From assembly GCA_963703745.1 (NCBI GenBank), contig CAVPFL010000002.1, positions 1,054,001 to 1,118,000 of the forward strand: DNA of 64,000 bases, given 5' to 3'. Origin of the DNA: AP-15 sp963703745 (GTDB lineage: Bacteria; Pseudomonadota; Alphaproteobacteria; ATCC43930; CGMCC-115725). This document shows, one piece after another, positions 49,861-61,710 of the stretch. The notes beneath the pieces are model-generated. The model was not told the origin of the DNA. It ran no database searches and was given only the letters and a program-made list of their open reading frames with translations. The translations under genes were made by a program, and so were the position numbers. The number at the start of each line of letters is the position of its first letter. The first letter of the stretch is position 1.

Positions 49861-51786
49861 GTGGCGGTCGCAGTCGTTTTCCTGCCGCTGCTCGCCGCAA
49901 TAATCGCTGGCTTCTTCGGCCGGGCGATCGGCGATCGGGGAGCGCAACTCGTCACCTGCGGCGCGCTCTTGTTGTCGGCCGTGCTCAGCCTCTTCCTGTT
50001 CCGGGATATCCTCGCCACCGAGGAGGTGCGGATCATCCCGCTATTCAGCTGGATCGTCGCCGGCGGGGTGGATGTCGCCTGGTCGATCCGACTCGACACC
50101 TTGAGCGGCGTCATGATCGTCGTCGTCAGCGTCGTCTCGTCGATGGTTCACATCTATTCGATCGGCTACATGGCGGAGGATCCGTCGATCCCCCGCTTCA
50201 TGTCCTATTTAAGCCTATTCACCTTTTTTATGCTGTCGTTGGTAACTGCCGATAACTTCGTGCAGCTGTTCTTCGGGTGGGAAGGCGTCGGCCTGATGTC
50301 CTATCTCTTGGTTGGCTTCTGGTATGATCGCCCGTCGGCCAACGCCGCTGCGATCAAGGCGTTCGTCGTCAACCGCGTCGGCGATTTCGGGTTCTCCCTT
50401 GGCATTTATGCGGTCTTTGTGATCTTCGGCTCGCTCGACTTTGGGACCGTCTTCAGCGCGGCGCCCAGGGCCGTCGGTACGACGATGGAGTTTCTGGGCT
50501 GGCACGTAGATTCACTTACCCTCGCCTGCATCCTCCTGTTTATCGGCGCGATGGGGAAATCGGCTCAGATCCCGCTCCATACCTGGCTGCCCGACGCGAT
50601 GGAGGGCCCGACCCCGGTTTCTGCTTTGATCCATGCGGCGACGATGGTGACCGCGGGAGTTTTCATGGTTTGCCGACTGTCGCCCCTGTTCGAATACGCC
50701 CCGACGGCGCTCGGCGTTGTCGGGATCATCGGCGGCACAACGGCAATGTTCGCCGCGAGCATTGGCATGGCACAGCCAGACATAAAAAAGGTCGTCGCCT
50801 ATTCGACTTGCAGCCAGCTCGGCTACATGTTTTCCGCCGCCGCCGTTTCGGCCTACGGCGCCGCGATCTTCCACCTGTTCACACACGCCTTTTTTAAAGG
50901 GTTGCTATTCCTGTGTTGCGGGTCCGTCATTCATGCAATGGGCGGCGAGCAGGATATGCGCCGCATGGGAGGCCTGTGGCGCAAGACACCGATCACCTAT
51001 GCGACGATGTGGGTCGGCGCCCTGTCTTTGAGCGCCATTCCATTCTTTTCCGGCTATTACTCGAAGGACACGATCCTCGATGCCGCCTGGGCGTCCGGGA
51101 CGGCGGTGGGCCGCTATGCATGGGTACTCGGCACAGTAGGGGCATTTATGACGGCCTTCTATATCTCGCGCGTGATGTTCATGACCTTCCACGGCGAGCC
51201 GCGCGCTGGGGAGGAGGCGATGCATCATGCCCATGAGAGCCCCTGGGTGATGCTGGTCCCGCTGATCGTGCTTGCGATCGGCGCGGCGTTTTTTGGTTTC
51301 CTAGGATACGATTTCTTTGTGGGTCACGATCGCGCGGGCTTCTGGAAGAGCGCGATCCTGGTGTTGCCGCAATACGATTCGCTCGACGCCGCGGAAGGCA
51401 ATCCGCTGCTCGTTCGCTATCTGCCACTGATTGTCGCCGTAATCGGGATCGCCGTTGCGTACGTCTTCTATGTCGTTGATCCGCGCATACCGGTGCGTCT
51501 CGCCTCGCAGTACCGCGCTCTCTACCTGTTCCTGCTGAACAAATGGTATTTCGACGAGCTTTACGATTGGCTGTTCGTCCGGCCGGCCATGTTGATCGGC
51601 GACGGGCTGTGGAAATCGGGCGATGGTACGGTGATCGACGGGCTGGGACCCGATGGGGTCGCCGCCGTCACCCGTGATCTGGCACGCCAGGCCAGCCGGC
51701 TGCAGACCGGCTATCTCTACCACTACGCCTTTGCGATGATGATCGGGCTCGTGGCATTCGTAACCTGGTACTTGTTGCCACGCTGA
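49861..51786 (+). CDS. nuoL: NADH-quinone oxidoreductase subunit L
   Basis: This 641-residue antiporter-like subunit is the distal proton pump of complex I. Blocks are FFGWEGVGLMSYLLVGFWY near residue 137, GKSAQIPLHTWLPDAMEGPT near 233, HAATMVTAGVFMVCRLSP near 258 and FKGLLFLCCGSVIHAMGGEQ near 346. The long lateral helix and C-terminal anchor helix follow. It starts with GTG at 49861. Confidence 0.97.
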   Translation: MAVAVVFLPLLAAIIAGFFGRAIGDRGAQLVTCGALLLSAVLSLFLFRDILATEEVRIIPLFSWIVAGGVDVAWSIRLDTLSGVMIVVVSVVSSMVHIYSIGYMAEDPSIPRFMSYLSLFTFFMLSLVTADNFVQLFFGWEGVGLMSYLLVGFWYDRPSANAAAIKAFVVNRVGDFGFSLGIYAVFVIFGSLDFGTVFSAAPRAVGTTMEFLGWHVDSLTLACILLFIGAMGKSAQIPLHTWLPDAMEGPTPVSALIHAATMVTAGVFMVCRLSPLFEYAPTALGVVGIIGGTTAMFAASIGMAQPDIKKVVAYSTCSQLGYMFSAAAVSAYGAAIFHLFTHAFFKGLLFLCCGSVIHAMGGEQDMRRMGGLWRKTPITYATMWVGALSLSAIPFFSGYYSKDTILDAAWASGTAVGRYAWVLGTVGAFMTAFYISRVMFMTFHGEPRAGEEAMHHAHESPWVMLVPLIVLAIGAAFFGFLGYDFFVGHDRAGFWKSAILVLPQYDSLDAAEGNPLLVRYLPLIVAVIGIAVAYVFYVVDPRIPVRLASQYRALYLFLLNKWYFDELYDWLFVRPAMLIGDGLWKSGDGTVIDGLGPDGVAAVTRDLARQASRLQTGYLYHYAFAMMIGLVAFVTWYLLPR

Positions 51787-51802
51787 GCACGGGGCGATCG
51801 TC

Positions 51803-53323
51803 GTGAGCCATTGGCCGCTCCTCTCACTCGTGACCTTTCTGCCGCTCGTCGGCGCCGCGTTTATCCTGACGACGCGTGGCAATGAGGCCGTGGTCGCTCG
51901 CAACGCCCGCAATATCGCCCTTTGGACCTCGCTAATCGATTTTGCGTTGTCACTGCTGCTGTGGTTCTACTTCGATCCGAATACCGCCGATTTCCAATTC
52001 GTCGAGCGAACGGACTGGGTCACCCTCGGCGGGTTCCAGTTCACCTATCACATGGGTATCGACGGTATCTCTCTGTTCTTTATCCTGCTCTCCACCCTCC
52101 TGACCTTGCTCGCCATTGTCTCTGCCTGGGAGGTGATCCAGTTCCGGGTCAAGGAGTTCATGATCGCCTTTCTCGTTCTCGAGACACTGATGGTCGGGAT
52201 TTTCTGCGCGCTCGATTTTGTTCTCTTCTACATGTTCTTCGAGGGCGTGCTGGTGCCGATGTTCTTAATTATCGGGGTATGGGGCGGACCAAACCGGATC
52301 TACTCGGCATTCAAGTTCTTTCTTTATACCTTTCTCGGCTCGATATTGATGCTGCTCGCGGTGATAGCGGTGTACTTCCAGACCGGAACCACCGACATCG
52401 AGGTCGCCCTGACCCACGTTTTTCCTGCCGGCTTGCAGAAATGGTTATGGCTGGCTTTCTTCGCCTCGTTCGCGGTCAAGGTTCCGATGTGGCCGGTCCA
52501 CACTTGGTTGCCTGATGCTCATGTCGAGGCACCGACCGCAGGTTCGGTAATCCTCGCCGGCATACTGTTGAAGATGGGGGGTTATGGTTTTATTCGCTTT
52601 TCGCTGCCGATGTTTCCGCTCGCCTCCAGCTTCTTTACGCCGCTGATCTTCACCCTCAGCGCGATTGCTGTGATCTACACCTCGTTAGTGGCGCTCGCGC
52701 AGATCGACATGAAGAAGCTCGTTGCCTACTCGTCGATCCACCATATGGGCTTCGTGACGATGGGCACCTTCGCGGTCACCAGCGAAGCTGTTCAGGGCGC
52801 GATGATTCAGATGTTGAGCCATGGGCTCGTCTCGGGCGCGCTCTTCCTCTGTGTCGGCGTCCTCTATGATCGGCTGCATACGCACGAGATCGCACGCTTC
52901 GGTGGCCTCATCGAGCGTATGCCGGCCTATGCCTTCGTCTTTATGGTCTTCACCCTCGCAAACGTCGGCCTGCCCGGGACCAGCGGCTTTGTCGGCGAGT
53001 TTCTGATCCTGCTCGGCACCTTCAAAGTCAGCACCTTCTATTGCACTCTTGCGGCGACGGGCATGTTTCTTGGCGTTGCCTATATGCTTTATCTCTATCG
53101 CCGGGTCATCTTCGGCACGATCACGCGCGCCGATCTGCGCGGTATGCTCGATCTGAGCCCGCGAGAAAAGGCGGTGTTCGCCCCGTTGCTGATCCTCGTA
53201 CTGTGGATGGGGATCTATCCCAACTCCTTCCTGCAGCCGATCCACGTCTCGGTCGATCATCTCGTGCAGCAGGTGACCGCTGCCACCGACGCTGCGGGTC
53301 TGCGGCGGGCGAGCCTCCCTTAA
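51803..53323 (+). CDS. nuoM: NADH-quinone oxidoreductase subunit M
   Basis: This 506-residue antiporter-like subunit includes YHMGIDGISLFFILLSTLLT near residue 83, YMFFEGVLVPMFLIIGVWGG near 145 with the key membrane glutamate, and VKVPMWPVHTWLPDAHVEAP near 231. It starts with GTG at 51803, 16 bases after nuoL, and its TAA is directly followed by the nuoN GTG. Confidence 0.97.
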   Translation: MSHWPLLSLVTFLPLVGAAFILTTRGNEAVVARNARNIALWTSLIDFALSLLLWFYFDPNTADFQFVERTDWVTLGGFQFTYHMGIDGISLFFILLSTLLTLLAIVSAWEVIQFRVKEFMIAFLVLETLMVGIFCALDFVLFYMFFEGVLVPMFLIIGVWGGPNRIYSAFKFFLYTFLGSILMLLAVIAVYFQTGTTDIEVALTHVFPAGLQKWLWLAFFASFAVKVPMWPVHTWLPDAHVEAPTAGSVILAGILLKMGGYGFIRFSLPMFPLASSFFTPLIFTLSAIAVIYTSLVALAQIDMKKLVAYSSIHHMGFVTMGTFAVTSEAVQGAMIQMLSHGLVSGALFLCVGVLYDRLHTHEIARFGGLIERMPAYAFVFMVFTLANVGLPGTSGFVGEFLILLGTFKVSTFYCTLAATGMFLGVAYMLYLYRRVIFGTITRADLRGMLDLSPREKAVFAPLLILVLWMGIYPNSFLQPIHVSVDHLVQQVTAATDAAGLRRASLP

Positions 53324-54778
53324 GTGACACAAGGCCTCGCCCTACCGGACCTCTCACCGGCGTTGCCGGAGATGGTCCTTGCCGTCGCTGCGATGACGCT
53401 ACTGATCTTGGGGGTGTGGCGCGGCGAAGGTTCGACGCGCCTCGTGTCCTGGCTCGCCGTCGGCGTCCTGATCCTGGTTTTCGTGATCGCAGCGCCCGGC
53501 GGGGGCGAGCGGCGCGTCGCGTTTTACGGGATGTTCGTCACCGACGCTTTTGCTTCGTTCATGAAGGCTTTGGTGCTGATTGGCTCGGCCGTAACGATCC
53601 TGATTAGTATGCGTTACGACGAGGAGCAGGGAATTGCACGGTTCGAGTTTCCGGTCCTCGTGCTGCTGGCGACGACCGGGATGATGGTGATGATCTCGGC
53701 CAACGACCTGATCACGCTTTATGTCGGTCTCGAGTTGCAAAACCTGGCGCTCTATGTCGTCGCCAGCTTCAATCGCGATTCGGTGCGGTCGAGCGAGGCC
53801 GGGCTCAAATATTTTGTTCTCGGCGCGCTGTCCTCCGGAATGCTGCTCTACGGAGCCTCACTGGTGTACGGATTTACCGGCACGACCGCCTTCGAGGATC
53901 TGACCAAGTTGCTGGCCGGCGGTGCTCCGGTCGAGGCCGGGATCCTGATTGGTCTCGTCTTCGTCGTCGTCGGGCTCGCCTTCAAGGTTTCGGCTGTGCC
54001 CTTCCACATGTGGACACCCGACGTCTATGAGGGCGCGCCGACCCCGGTCAGCGCATTCTTCGCCGTGGCACCCAAGCTCGCGGCCCTGGCGCTCTTTATC
54101 CGCTTCATGATTGCACCGTTCGGTCCCCTGATCGACGAGTGGCGCCAAGTCATCGTCTTCCTGTCGATCGCCTCGATGGTGCTCGGCGCCGTCGCCGCGA
54201 TCGCCCAGGAGAACATCAAGCGGCTGATGGCCTATAGCTCGATCAGTCACGTCGGCTACCTGCTGATTGGGCTCGCGGCCGGAACGTCCGAAGGTATTCG
54301 CGGCGTCCTGGTCTACGCGACAATTTATCTCTTCATGACTGTGGGGACCTGGACGGTGATATTGTGCATGCGTCGTAGGGGACGGATGCTCGAAGGCATC
54401 TCGGATCTTGCCGGGCTCTCGCAAACCCAGCCGGGCCTCGCTTTGGCTTTGGCAATCTTCATGTTCGCCTTGAGCGGTGTCCCGCCGACCGCGGGATTCT
54501 TCGCCAAGCTCTACGTATTTCTCGCAGCGATCAATGCACAGCTCGCGTGGCTCGCCGTGATCGGCGTCGTGACCAGCGTCGTCTCAGCTTTTTATTATTT
54601 GCGGGTCGTCAAGGTCATGTATTTCGATGAGCCGGCGGCTGCTTTCGATCGCCCGATCAGCGCAGAGCTCAAAGGCGTGGTCTTCGTTACAGCCGTCGTT
54701 ACTTTGTTCTTCTTTCTGTTCCCAGGACCAATAATCGGTGGTGCGGAGGCCGCCGCATCGGCTCTTTTCGCCGGATGA
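53324..54778 (+). CDS. nuoN: NADH-quinone oxidoreductase subunit N
   Basis: This 484-residue antiporter-like subunit has LITLYVGLELQNLALYVVAS near residue 128, AFKVSAVPFHMWTPDVYEGA near 221 and RLMAYSSISHVGYLLIGLAA near 301. It starts with GTG directly after the nuoM stop and overlaps birA by ATGA. It completes the set of fourteen complex I subunits. Confidence 0.97.
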   Translation: MTQGLALPDLSPALPEMVLAVAAMTLLILGVWRGEGSTRLVSWLAVGVLILVFVIAAPGGGERRVAFYGMFVTDAFASFMKALVLIGSAVTILISMRYDEEQGIARFEFPVLVLLATTGMMVMISANDLITLYVGLELQNLALYVVASFNRDSVRSSEAGLKYFVLGALSSGMLLYGASLVYGFTGTTAFEDLTKLLAGGAPVEAGILIGLVFVVVGLAFKVSAVPFHMWTPDVYEGAPTPVSAFFAVAPKLAALALFIRFMIAPFGPLIDEWRQVIVFLSIASMVLGAVAAIAQENIKRLMAYSSISHVGYLLIGLAAGTSEGIRGVLVYATIYLFMTVGTWTVILCMRRRGRMLEGISDLAGLSQTQPGLALALAIFMFALSGVPPTAGFFAKLYVFLAAINAQLAWLAVIGVVTSVVSAFYYLRVVKVMYFDEPAAAFDRPISAELKGVVFVTAVVTLFFFLFPGPIIGGAEAAASALFAG

Positions 54779-55536
54779 TCCGGTTGCAGGCGAGGTTACC
54801 CCAAACCCATAAACTTCTCCGCTATGATACGATCGGCAGCACCAATGACGAGGCAAAGCGCCTTGCGCGCGCCGGTGAGCAAGAAGGGACCTTGGTGTGG
54901 GCGCTCGAGCAAACCGCCGGTCGCGGGCGGCGTGGACGCGCCTGGGCTTCTCCACCGGGCAATCTCCACGCTTCGCTGATCTTGCGGCCCCATTGTCCCT
55001 TAGATCAGGCTGCACAGCTCGGTTTCGTCGCGGCGCTGGCCGTCGGCGACGCGCTTGCCAGGATCTTTCCGCGGCTGGAAGGGCTGACCTACAAATGGCC
55101 AAACGACGTCCTGGTCGGGGGCCGCAAGCTTGCTGGCATCCTGCTGGAATCGGAGTTGGGCGAGGGCGAGGCACCGCAGTTTGTCGTCATCGGCGTCGGC
55201 ATCAATCTCGCCTCTTCACCGGAACACACCGAGTTTCCAGCTACCTCAATCGCTGAACAGGGCCTGGGCCAAGTCTCACCGGCGATCGCGCTCGAGGAGT
55301 TCGCCCGCCATTTCCAAGCCTGGGTGGGGCGGTGGCGCGAAGAGGGCTTCGCGCCGATACGCAACGCTTGGCGGGCGCGCGCGGCCGGTCTCGGTGAGCC
55401 GATCCGGGTCCGCTTGGAGCTCGCCACCTTGCACGGCCGGTTCATCGACATAGATCAGCACGGTGCGCTCCTGTTGGAGAGCGCGGGGGAGCTCCGGCGC
55501 GTCGCCGCTGGCGAAGTCTTCCCGGTCACTCGCTGA
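54775..55536 (+). CDS. birA: Biotin--[acetyl-CoA-carboxylase] ligase
   Basis: This 253-residue enzyme attaches biotin to carboxylases. It is a group I BirA without the N-terminal DNA-binding domain, so it should not be a repressor. Motifs are IGSTNDEAKRLARAGEQEGT near residue 20, QTAGRGRRGRAWASPPGNLH near 45 (biotinyl-AMP loop), and YKWPNDVLVGGRKLAGILLE near 105. A start overlapping nuoN by four bases shows it belongs to the nuo transcript. Confidence 0.93.
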   Translation: MIRLQARLPQTHKLLRYDTIGSTNDEAKRLARAGEQEGTLVWALEQTAGRGRRGRAWASPPGNLHASLILRPHCPLDQAAQLGFVAALAVGDALARIFPRLEGLTYKWPNDVLVGGRKLAGILLESELGEGEAPQFVVIGVGINLASSPEHTEFPATSIAEQGLGQVSPAIALEEFARHFQAWVGRWREEGFAPIRNAWRARAAGLGEPIRVRLELATLHGRFIDIDQHGALLLESAGELRRVAAGEVFPVTR

Positions 55537-55545
55537 TGAGGCGCG

Positions 55546-56319
55546 ATGCTCCTCGCAATCAACGCCAATAACACCAATACCGTGTTTTCCGTGTGGGAGG
55601 GCGATCGGCTCAGGGGCGCTTGGCGGGCCGCCACCGACACGCGGCGCACTGCCGACGAATATGTAGTGTGGCTCGACCATATGCTGGGGCTGGAAGACCT
55701 GATGCGTCAGCAGCTCACCGGCACCATAATCGCCAGCGTCGTACCCGAGGCCAATTTCAACCTGCGGCGGCTTTGCCGCCATTATTGCGGCAGCGAGCCG
55801 CTGATGGTCGGCGAGGCCGGCGTCGAGCTTGGCACCCGCGCCGTCGTCGACCGGCCGGACGAGGTCGGCGCCGACCGGCTTTGCAATACCGTTGGCGCCC
55901 ACGACCGCTACGAGACGCCCCTCGTCGTCGTCGATTTCGGCACGACGACCAATTTCGACGTTGTCGACGCCGACGGCAACTATCGCGGCGGCATCATCGC
56001 GCCGGGGATCAATCTGTCGAACCAGGCGCTCCACCTCGCCGCTGCCAAATTGCCGAGCGTCCCGATCCAGCGCCCCGAACGGGTGATCGGCACGAGCACC
56101 GTCGCCTGTATGCAATCGGGCATCTTCTGGGGCTATGTTGGCCTAATTGACGGGCTCGTCGAACGCGTCAAGCACGAGTTTGGCGCGCCGATGGGCGTCG
56201 TCGCCACCGGCGGTCTAGCCCCTCTCTTCGACGGGGCGACGTCGGTCATCGACCGCATCGACCCTGATCTCACCCTATGGGGACTCCGCCTGATCTATCG
56301 GCAAAACACCAATAAATGA
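55546..56319 (+). CDS. coaX: Type III pantothenate kinase
   Basis: This 257-residue enzyme phosphorylates pantothenate, the first step of coenzyme A synthesis. It has the N-terminal phosphate-binding INANNTNTVFSVWEGD, PDEVGADRLCNTVGAHDRYE near residue 104, VVDFGTTTNFDVVDADGNYR near 125, and GGIIAPGINLS after it. Type III kinases need a monovalent cation and are not inhibited by CoA. It lies 9 bases after birA and overlaps rnj by four bases. Confidence 0.94.
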   Translation: MLLAINANNTNTVFSVWEGDRLRGAWRAATDTRRTADEYVVWLDHMLGLEDLMRQQLTGTIIASVVPEANFNLRRLCRHYCGSEPLMVGEAGVELGTRAVVDRPDEVGADRLCNTVGAHDRYETPLVVVDFGTTTNFDVVDADGNYRGGIIAPGINLSNQALHLAAAKLPSVPIQRPERVIGTSTVACMQSGIFWGYVGLIDGLVERVKHEFGAPMGVVATGGLAPLFDGATSVIDRIDPDLTLWGLRLIYRQNTNK

Positions 56320-58007
56320 ACGATATACCCTACCCATCGGGTGCTCGTTCGGTAGACACTGACCCGAACGCGCTGTTTTTTGTCTCGCTCGGCGGCGCGG
56401 GCGAGATTGGCATGAACCTGAACCTCTACGGTTATGCAGGCGACTGGCTCATTCTCGACTGCGGCGTCACGTTCGGCGACAATTCGCAGCCGGGGCTCGA
56501 GGTCGTCATGCCTGACCCCGCCTTCATCGTCGAAAGACGCGATCGGTTACTCGGGATCGTGGCGACGCACGCGCACGAGGACCACATCGGGGCCATTCCC
56601 TATTTATGGACTCAGCTGCGATGCCCGGTCTGGGCGACCCCGTTCACCGCCTCGCTGCTACGGGCGAAGCTTGTCGAAGCCGGCCTTGCCGACAAGGTCA
56701 GGATCAACGTTGTGCCTATGTCTGGCCGATTCACGGTCGGACCGTTCGACCTCGAACTGATCACGCTCACTCATTCGATCCCCGAACCCAATGCGGTAGC
56801 GCTGCGCACACCGGTCGGAACGGTGCTGCATACCGGTGATTGGAAGTTTGATCCGGACCCGCTGATCGGCTCGACTTCGGACGAAGCGGCGTTGCGCCGG
56901 CTCGGCGACGACGGCGTCCTGGCAATGATCGGCGACTCGACAAATGCGTTGCGTCCCGGCACCTCCGGCTCGGAGGCGGATCTGCGTCGGTCGCTGATCG
57001 ATCTCGTCGGTCGGTATGACGCGCGAGTCGCGGTCGGCTGCTTTGCCTCGAACGTCGCACGTCTCGAAACGATCGCGAAGGCTGCGGCGGCGCATGGCCG
57101 CGAAGTGGCTCTCGTCGGACGGTCGCTGTGGCGGATCGACAAGGCCGCCCGTGAGAACGACTACCTCGCAGATTTGCCGCGATTTTTGACCGAGGATGAA
57201 GCGAGTTACATACCGCGCGACAAGATCGTGCTGATCTGCACCGGGAGCCAGGGCGAGCCGCGCGCAGCGCTCACCAGGATCGCCCGCGAGGACCACCCCA
57301 ATATCGTGCTTGAGACGGGTGATGTCGTGATCTTCTCGTCGCGAATCATCCCCGGCAACGAGAAGGCGATCAATCGGCTGCAGAACGCGCTGGTCCGGCT
57401 CGGAGTGGAGATCGTCACCGAGGAGGATCATTTCGTCCACGTTTCCGGCCATCCCGCGCGCGACGAGCTGGTACGCATGTACCAGATGGTCCGTCCGCAG
57501 ATAGCAATCCCGGTTCACGGCGAAGCGCGCCATTTGATCGCCCATGCCCAACTCGCACAGGAGTGCCAAGTTCAGCAACCGCTCGTCATCCAAAACGGCG
57601 ATATGGTGCGGCTTACCCCGAGCGGTGCGGCGATTGTCGACGAGGTGCCGGTTGGCCGGTTGGCGAGCGATGGCAAAGGCCTCCTGCCGCTCGGCGGCGC
57701 AGCGTTGAAGGACCGGCGTCGAATTATCTTGAACGGCAGCGCGGTCGCCACCTTGGTCGTCGACCGCCAGGGCCGCCGTGTCGCGCCACCCGCGATCAGT
57801 CTGATCGGTTTGGTCGAAGAGACCGCAGCGAGCGCGGCCTTGCCCTTTTTGTGCGATGCTGCCGAACGCGCCTTCGACGTTCTCCCGGCCGGGGCGCGGC
57901 GCGATGACGATGTCGTGCGCGAGGCGGTGCGGCGCGCGTTACGCCGACTGATCAACGAGCGCTTCGGCAAGCGGCCGTTGATCGAAATCCATCTCGTTCG
58001 GATCTAA
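56316..58007 (+). CDS. rnj: Ribonuclease J
   Basis: This 563-residue metallo-beta-lactamase/beta-CASP ribonuclease has endo- and 5'-exonuclease activity in RNA maturation. The metal motif THAHEDHIGAIPYLW is near residue 84, followed by HSIPEPNAVALRTPVGTVLH near 152 and TGDWKFDPDP. The beta-CASP portion includes CFASNVARLETIAKAAAAHG near 246 and LICTGSQGEPRAALTRIARE near 307. VHVSGHPARDELVRMYQMVR near 373 returns to the beta-lactamase core. The final ~110 residues are the RNase J C-terminal domain. Linkage to nuo-birA-coaX is frequent in alphaproteobacteria. Confidence 0.95.
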   Translation: MNDIPYPSGARSVDTDPNALFFVSLGGAGEIGMNLNLYGYAGDWLILDCGVTFGDNSQPGLEVVMPDPAFIVERRDRLLGIVATHAHEDHIGAIPYLWTQLRCPVWATPFTASLLRAKLVEAGLADKVRINVVPMSGRFTVGPFDLELITLTHSIPEPNAVALRTPVGTVLHTGDWKFDPDPLIGSTSDEAALRRLGDDGVLAMIGDSTNALRPGTSGSEADLRRSLIDLVGRYDARVAVGCFASNVARLETIAKAAAAHGREVALVGRSLWRIDKAARENDYLADLPRFLTEDEASYIPRDKIVLICTGSQGEPRAALTRIAREDHPNIVLETGDVVIFSSRIIPGNEKAINRLQNALVRLGVEIVTEEDHFVHVSGHPARDELVRMYQMVRPQIAIPVHGEARHLIAHAQLAQECQVQQPLVIQNGDMVRLTPSGAAIVDEVPVGRLASDGKGLLPLGGAALKDRRRIILNGSAVATLVVDRQGRRVAPPAISLIGLVEETAASAALPFLCDAAERAFDVLPAGARRDDDVVREAVRRALRRLINERFGKRPLIEIHLVRI

Positions 58008-58045
58008 GGGCGGGCCGCTCTCGTCTGTAAGGATTGGCTGAAACG

Positions 58046-58114
58046 CCCCCTCACCCCAACCCTCTCCCCGCGAGCAGGGAGAGGCAAGAACCCGCGAAGC
58101 GGGAGGGGTGAGGG
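58046..58114. repeat. Dispersed palindromic element, type B copy 2
   Basis: Outer arms CCCTCACCCC and GGGGTGAGGG enclose two inner hairpins, CTCTCCC/GGGAGAG and CCCGCGAAGCGGG. The same outer and inner arms occur at 48849-48934, again followed by CAGCGG. It lies in the 254-base rnj-gyrA gap. Confidence 0.75.
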
Positions 58115-58138
58115 CAGCGGATGTTGCTGTCCTGCAGA

Positions 58139-58147
58139 TTTTCCACA
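58139..58147 (+). promoter_or_regulatory. Single DnaA-box-like site upstream of gyrA
   Basis: TTTTCCACA matches the loose DnaA-box consensus TTWTNCACA and lies 115 bases before the gyrA start. A lone box may be chance. An AT-rich stretch around 58184-58200 (TAAAAATACTTATATC) further on is a likely promoter region; TTGTTC and TAAAAA are 17 bases apart there. Confidence 0.3.
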
Positions 58148-58261
58148 GCCAGGAAATGGTTGTTCGCAGCTGCGAGATACGGTAAAAATACTTATATCTA
58201 GCATCGCGGTAGCGCCTCTCTGGGTGCGCCGCGATTTTCTTGGACCCCCCATCGAGCAACC

Positions 58262-61062
<2,801 letters not shown>

Positions 61063-61066
<4 letters not shown>

Positions 61067-61605
61067 CCCAACCGCGGATCGGGATCTACCCCGGCACCTT
61101 CGATCCGATCACCAACGGACATGCGGACATCATCCGGCGGGCGATCAAGATCGTCGATCGGCTGGTCATCGGTGTGGCTCGCAACGACGGAAAGGGGCCG
61201 CTGTTCGCCACCGACGAGCGGGTCGAGATCGTCCGCGACGAGATCGCCCATCTCGCAAACGGCGACGCCGAACGCATCGAGGTGCGCGCCTTCGACAGCC
61301 TGTTGGTCAACTTCGCCCAGTCGGTTGGCGCGACCATGGTCATTCGCGGGCTGCGCGCGGTTTCCGATTTCGAATATGAGTTCCAGATGGCCGGCATGAA
61401 CGCCCGGCTCAACCCTGACATCGAGACCGTCTTTCTGATGGCCTCGGACCGCTTCCAATTCATCTCGTCCCGTTTTGTCAAGGAAATCGGCGCCCTCGGC
61501 GGTGACGTTTCGCATTTCGTCAGCCCGCGCGTCGTGGTGCGCCTCCTCGACCGTTTCACCAACGGTCGTGCCAAGCCGCGCCGACGCGCTATCGCCGCTG
61601 ATTAG
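61063..61605 (+). CDS. coaD: Phosphopantetheine adenylyltransferase
   Basis: This 180-residue enzyme makes dephospho-CoA from 4'-phosphopantetheine and ATP. The nucleotidyltransferase motif is GIYPGTFDPITNGHADIIRR near residue 7, with RGLRAVSDFEYEFQMAGMNA near 95 and DRFQFISSRFVKEIGALGGD near 128. It overlaps gyrA by ATGA and is likely co-transcribed with it. The last ~10 residues are basic. A hairpin follows the stop. Confidence 0.95.
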
Positions 61606-61611
61606 CTAAGG

Positions 61612-61645
61612 CCCCTCACTAGCATCGTTGACGGAGAGTGAGGGG
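61612..61645. terminator. Hairpin between convergent coaD and alcohol dehydrogenase genes
   Basis: A perfect 9-bp stem (CCCCTCACT and AGTGAGGGG) with a 16-base loop starts 7 bases after the coaD stop and lies before the end of the convergent dehydrogenase gene. The position suits a bidirectional terminator. No T run follows on either strand, and the arms resemble the type B palindromes, so it could instead be a repeat relic. Confidence 0.45.
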
Positions 61646-61710
61646 AAGCTATCCGATGATGATAACCCATAGCCAGTGCATACCTTTTTCTCGGCGTTGT
61701 ACCTTCAGGC

